Source of the DNA: Polydactylus sextarius
Lineage: Eukaryota > Chordata > Actinopteri > Polynemidae
NCBI GenBank assembly: GCA_016801845.1
Contig: CM028927.1
Coordinates: forward strand, 1,233,501-1,297,500
Length of the DNA: 64,000 nucleotides
Direction of reading: 5' to 3'
The position numbers were made by a program, and so were the translations under genes. Below, in pieces: positions 58,441-64,000 of the stretch. Within the stretch, counting starts at the first letter, position 1, and each line of letters starts with the position of its first letter. The notes below the pieces were generated by a model, which was not told the DNA's origin, did not search any database, and was given only the letters and a program-made list of their open reading frames with translations.

Positions 58441-60179
58441 ACTATAGGTAAACATAATGCTTTTTAAACTCTAAATATCACTCTAAAAACTCAGAATCAC
58501 TTTCAACCTAGGCTTAGCTCTCACCTCACATGAAAACACTGGAGGCTTGTCCTTACTTATATAAGGCCCAGGATGACTTTATACATGGGTTTTCTATAGT
58601 TTACATATCAGACTAACATCAGGGTTAGCAATGCCATCATCTGCATTCTACAGAGGGCACACACACACCCGCACACTACTGATATAATGCTAAGGATCAT
58701 GTTATTCAACTTTTTTATTCTTCTTCAACTTTTTGTATGCCTTCAATACAGTCCAGCCACAGTTGCTTAGTGAGAAGGCACTGACAAAACAGAATCTTAT
58801 GTTCAAGTCCTACTAGAAACAATTTGCAATAAGTTATGATAACAACTTTGGACCAAGCTCAAATAAACTGAAACCTCAAACTGTTTGTTTGCAAAGTACA
58901 AATAGGAAACTTGGACTGCAGTAACAAATGAAAGTAAAACTTCATTACATCTGTTTGCACCGGCACACTTCAGAGTGAAAGATATTAATTAATGTAATTA
59001 ACTAAAATTAAAGATTAAACCTCTCAGATGCATAGTCACTCTAGTTTTTTTTTTAAACATTTGATTGACATTGACTGAACATTTCACTTCATTTTACTTA
59101 TGTTTACATTTGTATTCTTTAGAGTGATACTGTATATAAACAGTACATGCACATAGCACCTTCATGTGTTTGACAAATATGCTCCATAGCCTCCACATTA
59201 AAAGTAAAGTTACTGCTTAACAATACACTCACCAGCAACCATTCCAGCTGCTGGTGAGTAATACTATTCTTGAAATATGACCAAAAACATGTTTGTTTGT
59301 TTTTTTTTTTTTTTTGCAATTACACAGAAATTTGTCCCTTGATCATCAGTATCTAATCTGCCCATCTCTAAGTTTAAATCAGTAACGAAATTACCTCAAG
59401 GCCTTACTGAGGTATTGTGCAAAAAGGTGCTTTGTGAGTTGTGAGGTCATGCTGACCATATACCTTTGGCCGTCACAATATTATCTGGTCCTTGAGTTTT
59501 GTGAATCTTTCCAACATGATTCTCTGAAGGAGCTCTCATTATTTGCATCCACAAGAGTAGGAAAATATGATGCTCCCAGCCACAGTTGTTGTCAGCATGG
59601 TCGCATAAAAATAGAAACTATCTGATATTTCACAAGAATTTGGTAAAATTGCAAGAGCTTGCAAATAATGAAAGGAATGAAGGTTCATTAATTTACTGAT
59701 GAATGTGGGAAATGTGGCAGAAACCTTTAAAAGTTCACACGTAGGTGGATATTGTTTTACTTTTTTTTAAATCAAATTACTAATGCAGGGATTTAATTTG
59801 CACATATACATACCCAGCATAAAAAGTCTTTCAACATTATGTAAGACCTGCTCTACCTTCTAATATTGCTGGTAGCGTGAGTGACTGGCAGTGCAAAGGC
59901 TTTTATGGGCATGTGTGTGTTAGTGTGTCCCATACCTGCTGTGCTGCTGTCTGGTCTTTGGACTTCCCAGGGAATATTTCATTAGCACCCAGTGAGAGGA
60001 GGAACAGTACCAGACCTGATACTCACACCCTGAAGATGCTTTCAAGAAAAACATGAAGTCTCCTTTACTGCTCTTCCTCTCATGTACATCAGTAGTAGTG
60101 AATTATAATGGATGGCAACAGTTTACTTGATTTATTAAGTGACCACTTTCAATCTGCTTGCCCTAACACATTTGATCAT
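58441..60179. other. AT-rich spacer
   Basis: A T homopolymer lies at about 59299-59315 and a small hairpin-like 'cagctgctggtgagt' neighbourhood at 59240-59260. No gene or named repeat is recognised. Confidence 0.45.
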
Positions 60180-60390
60180 CTAATGACATCTAATTACGTG
60201 ACCGCTTAATGCCAGGGTTTCTTTGAGGTCAGGTTGCTGCTCTTTTTGCTGTTTGCTGTGCTGGGAATGCTTTTTGGAAATACAGAGGTAATTATTGGCA
60301 AGAACTACATTCTCATTAGGAACGTTGTTTATCTGAGCAGCACAGGGAGAGTGAGAACAAAATCTAATTATCGCCCTCTTCTCACCCACC
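60180..60390. promoter_or_regulatory. Possible conserved non-coding element
   Basis: Repeat-free sequence dense in homeodomain-type TAAT sites: TCTAATGACATCTAATTACG at the left edge, GGTAATTATTGG near 60290 and TCTAATTATCGCCC near 60363. This composition resembles vertebrate developmental enhancers. There is no coding support. Inference only. Confidence 0.28.
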
Positions 60391-61754
60391 CCTCTGTGAC
60401 ATCAATACTCCATTATAGCACCTTGTCCCCGGGGTGCAAACAATCTCTGACTCCTACACATTTACACCATGCATGTACACATATGCACACAGCTACAATA
60501 CATGAGATCATTAAAAATTGTGCATTTTGTTACCTTACTCTACACTGTAACAGGCAGAATTTGAAAGTTCCATGCTCTGCCTTCTACATTTTTACATTCA
60601 TTTACATTCAGATATAGGGTGTAACAAGAATCGCGCTACACAAACTTTGGTAAATTACCTGGACTTAGACAAAGAAGATAAGCCCTAGAGGGATCTACAT
60701 GGTGACATTTTTCATTGGGATGTGGGTCAGATAAGATTCTGCCATTCCAAGAAAACAAATGTGCAAAGTGACAGAATTTCATGTATCTTGGCTGTCCCCA
60801 GATGGAGCTGGATGTGGAACAGCAGTTTGCCATAATTGTTACCTGTACAATAATTTTTCAGAAATAATATGATGAGTCAGACACAGTTTTAAGGAAAGAA
60901 GTGGTTAAGGTTAAATGGTGGAATCCAAGAATCGGGTGTATGTCTTTTTGTTTATGTATACTGCATTATACACATGTAATTTACACTACAGCTGCCTCCT
61001 CATTTAGATTTATTCCACAGTCATTGACTGTAGTTTATCATGACAATCATCACATGTCATCATCAATCCCTCACCAGATGACAGCTTCTTACCTTGAAAG
61101 ACAGATATGCCTGCAATGGCTCAAGATTGTGTCAGATTGCAGGCTGTTAAGTTGCTGACATGTTGCTGGCAGCAGGAATGACAGTCAGCACCACTGTGGC
61201 TTTGTGATGAAAATCTTTTATCTCACAGACTTGTCTGGGAAAGCTCCAATTCAGGCTTTGTCTTCTACAGTCGGCAGGCCTGATGCCTCAAAATGACAAA
61301 CTAGTCAAGCTGATCACCATTATTTGTCAGAATATCTGGATGGCTGAGCTGGTTCAAGGACTGAATAATGGCAATCCAAGCCCAATTTCAAAAAGAAATC
61401 TACAGCTTGAAAAAAATCTACAGTCTTGTCCTATCTGGTTTAACAACATTAACCCTGGACAACTAAACAACTCTTAGACAACTCTGCGCCACCTAATATC
61501 ACAATCAGATGTGGCTGGTCCACTGTGGCCAACATACTGTCTGCTTCACCAGCGCAAAGTTAATGGTGAACAAACACTCCAAATCATTCCTGCCTTTCAG
61601 CGTGCTACAAAAACAGTTATGCAACTGTAAGCACATCAGACAATCCAAGCCTACCCAAACTCAACCTATTTTATGCAACAAAAACCTAGCCAAGGGGGAG
61701 ATACCATTATGACCATCTATTTAATTTTGTGTAGGCCCATTTTTGCATCCAAAA
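60391..61754. other. Spacer, nothing recognised
   Basis: Several frames of 60-85 codons lie at 60900-61712, without domains or splice support. Confidence 0.45.
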
Positions 61755-62735
61755 TAGTCATGAACTGTCAGGTTCTGTGGTGTCTGACAACTAGATGTCA
61801 GTAGCGGAGACTTTAAGTTGTGAGGTGGAGCTTCCATGGATCAGTTTGTTTGTTCAACACATCCTCCAGATGCTCCTTTGATTGAGATCTGGAGAACAAG
61901 TCAAGTCAACACCGTGAACTAGTTGTTGCTCCTAAAACCATCTTGAACCATTAGTGCAGTGTGTCAGGATCATTATCCTGCTGAAAGAAGACACTGACAT
62001 TAGAGAATACTGTTTCATGGAGGACTGGACTTGGTCTGCAAAAATGTTTAGGTAGGTGTTACATGTCAAAGTAACATCATGTCAAAGAAACCTTGGCACA
62101 ACCCAAGGTTTCCTTGCAGAACATTGTCATCACACTGATCCATCCATCATCTTGCCTTTTTTGCATGATGCATCCCGGTGTCATAACCTCATCGGGTAAG
62201 AAATGGACCAGGCCTTCCATGTGACATAAAAGATTTGTAAAACCAGGTCATTATTTTTCTGTGGTAGTTCTTATGCTCAAATGTCCATTTTAAGAGTTTT
62301 TGGTGGTTGACAGCAGCCAGTATGAACATCCTGACTGTCCTAAGTGCGCTGTGTTCTGACATCTGTAACTTTCTCAGCAGTCTAAGTAGTAGTTCCTCTG
62401 TTGGATCAAAACATTCAGTCCAGCCTTCATTCCTCTCAAGCATCAATGAGCCTTGTTGGTTGACTAGTTTTTCTTCTTTGGGTACTTTGGTCCTGGCCAC
62501 TGCAGACTTTGTTGAACAACCCAACAGAGCTGCAGTGTTGGAGATGTTCTGACCCAGTTGTTAAATGTCACAGTTTGGTTCTTGTCAAAGTTGCTCACAT
62601 CCTCAGCACTTCCAGCTTCCAGTTTCAACTTCAAAGTCAAAATCTTCACCTGCTGTCTGATATATCCTACCAACAGGTGCTACTGGAGACTGCAAGATAC
62701 TCAATGTTCATCACTTCACCTGTCAGTGTATCATA
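61755..62735 (-). mobile_element. Tc1-like transposon relic, second copy of the family at 43892
   Basis: Read on the minus strand this is collinear with the element at 43892-45335: the terminal region 'tgacaggtgaagtgatgaac' (62725), AGCAGGTGAAGA and transposase remnants at about 62530-62190. Then 'gtcagtgtcttctttcagca' (near 61985) joins sequence that in the other copy is split by an insertion, and the C-terminal part ends near 61755. It has many stops and frameshifts; a 111-codon frame (62524-62189) is only a fragment. The outermost terminal repeat is truncated at 62735, where the next bases are TATCATATATATT instead of the expected TCATAATGTTATGG. Confidence 0.75.
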
Positions 62736-63558
62736 TATATTATTACATCTTTGTGTATTTTGTTTTATTGACATTTTTCCCCACTTATACGGATGTGAAG
62801 CCCATGATCTTTTAGTGGGATATTTCAAGTATTCACAACTGACACACATGAGATTGCCTTCAAGTTGCACAAAAGAATTTCAGGATGCTAATTAAACAAT
62901 TCAACAAAACGTCACAACCAGAGGAATTCAACATTTTACATGATGCCAAGCTTGGTCCTCTGCTGCTGATGTGAGCCCTGCAGTTGTGGTATTGACACAG
63001 TTCCTTTCCAGCCCCATTTACACAGACAAAGGCATACAGTGAGATACTTTGTGTCAGGCATCAAGCATGGTTCCCATTGTTTAAAGGCCGGTATACTGAA
63101 GTGGACAAGAAGACTGCTTGTGACCTGCTACATGAGGTCTTGGAAGAAATGGGTGGCATTGCTAATGCCTGCACATAGGATCTCCAGAGAAGAAGGCCTG
63201 AGCATCATCACTGCTGGACATGTAATGATTTTTTTTAAAGAACATGTCAAACTGAAACCACTTCAGAGTCAACTCTTTAAATAATTTGGGGGAAGGTATT
63301 TTCCTGCATTGCTTGTACAGGACACAAATAACAGTGATCAAATGTTGACAACAAGTGCTGACAAGGAACAGCTGTTCAGAGCTGCCCTTGACAAAAAGAG
63401 ACTAGACTATGAAAAAGCAGTTATTCTTTTATGGATAATGGCAGCTCACAACAGGAGTTTTGTTTTAATCTTAATCAGTTTTAGGTCTCAACAAAAGGCC
63501 TTCTAGGAGATGCAGATGTTTTTCCACCTTCATTCATTGTACTTTTAGTAACACAATT

Positions 63559-63599
63559 AAAGTGCACGATGTAACTGTGCCAGTTACATTGTGCACTTT
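63559..63599. repeat. 19-bp inverted repeat (3-base loop)
   Basis: The arms AAAGTGCACGATGTAACTG and CAGTTACATTGTGCACTTT pair with one mismatch around TGC. It resembles the centre of a fold-back element or a microRNA-like hairpin. Confidence 0.8.
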
Positions 63600-63827
63600 A
63601 CTTGTGGTATGTCAATGACAGAATAGTTTCAGAGGAAGAACTGGTATTGTATTGGCATGTATTTTATTTTGTGCATTAGAAAGTTCACTGTCATCTCACT
63701 GTTATGGCTGTTTTTACAACAAACACATTAGACACAAGCACAAAAGGCCATTGATCTTTAGATGTGTGGTTGCTGTTGTAACTGAAACTTAATGTCACCT
63801 GCATCCTGCAACTGGCCAAAATATCGA

Positions 63828-63856
63828 CATATTATTATTATTATTATTATTATTAT
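63828..63856. repeat. (ATT)n microsatellite
   Basis: A run of ATT units followed by ATCATTACTACTACTACTG. Confidence 0.9.
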
Positions 63857-64000
63857 CATTACTACTACTACTGGCATAAATCCAGTATCATGCATCCCTT
63901 TGGATACTTCCTGAATCCACTGTAGATAATATGTTTTTGGCTGAAGGAACATAATGCTGCTCCCTGAATATCATGTCTGAGTTTTTATGACATGAATCTG

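Larger units (their letters stand above)
62736..64000. other. Spacer with unrecognised coding-like stretch
   Basis: On the plus strand a frame near 63070-63165 reads LFKGRYTEVDKKTACDLLHE and then VLEEMGGIANACT before a stop. Further on, 63309-63506 gives MLTTSADKEQLFRAALDKKR. Composition is protein-like, but I recognise no family and see no splice signals that would join them. It could be an old transposon or processed pseudogene. The rest is AT-rich. Confidence 0.3.

Noticed and set aside
58012..58455. 147-codon minus-strand ORF rich in Gly/Arg/Gln
   Set aside because: Arises from a degenerate GTTCC/CTGGTTC repetitive block; the opposite strand is equally open.

Overview
This window looks like gene-poor vertebrate nuclear DNA, most likely from a ray-finned (teleost) fish. 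The signs are: no compact operon-like coding; AT-leaning sequence with many long (CA)n/(TG)n, (TA)n and tetranucleotide microsatellites; remnants of teleost-typical transposons (Tc1/mariner, hAT and piggyBac DNA transposons; L2-, Rex/CR1- and RTE-type LINEs; tRNA-derived SINEs); and isolated exon-like pieces with GT-AG signals. Family assignments come from recognition of motifs and remembered consensus features, not from a database search. I see no complete protein-coding gene and no rRNA, tRNA, known microRNA or CRISPR array. Most open reading frames here are chance products of low-complexity DNA.

Layout. 1-5 kb: pieces of dispersed repeats, a SINE fragment, a telomere-like/CA-linked repeat, a TA/TG microsatellite and a fold-back. 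5-12 kb: microsatellite-rich spacer with GA-rich blocks and one exon-like segment on the + strand (7021). 12.5-13.5 kb: a hAT-type element with terminal inverted repeats and a decayed BED zinc finger. 14.8-16 kb: an unassigned minus-strand ORF and a 42-unit ATCT array. 18.2-18.35 kb: the best coding candidate, a 121-bp minus-strand exon with an excellent acceptor and a protein-like frame of 40 codons. 22-30 kb: SINEs, a Tc1 transposase relic and a non-LTR reverse-transcriptase relic. 30.8-33.4 kb: RTE-type LINE tail, L2 endonuclease relic, and a SINE carrying two opposed CTCF-like motifs. 34-36 kb: CpG-enriched sequence with a YY1-like site. 36.4-37.3 kb: hAT MITE with a perfect 8-bp target duplication. 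38.7-39.1 kb: two minus-strand segments bounded by splice-like signals. 43.9-45.3 kb: a nested Tc1 relic. 46.1-47.1 kb: an element with about 160-bp inverted ends. 48.1 kb: a piggyBac transposase fragment. 51.6-51.9 and 60.2-60.4 kb: possible conserved regulatory DNA with POU and homeodomain-type sites. 53.2-54 kb: another hAT element with target duplication. 55.5 kb: an exon-like segment. 55.8-56.9 kb: an internally deleted Tc1 element nested in an older repeat. 61.75-62.75 kb: a second copy, in opposite orientation, of the Tc1 family at 43.9 kb.

Nothing here works as a pathway. The coherent reading is a long intron or intergenic span, perhaps of a minus-strand gene that owns the 18.2-kb exon, filled by successive transposon insertions. 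I found no convincing new biological system. The items most worth checking are the isolated exon at 18225-18345, the splice-like pair at 38742-39061, the long-TIR element at 46139-47108, and the SINE-borne CTCF-like pair.
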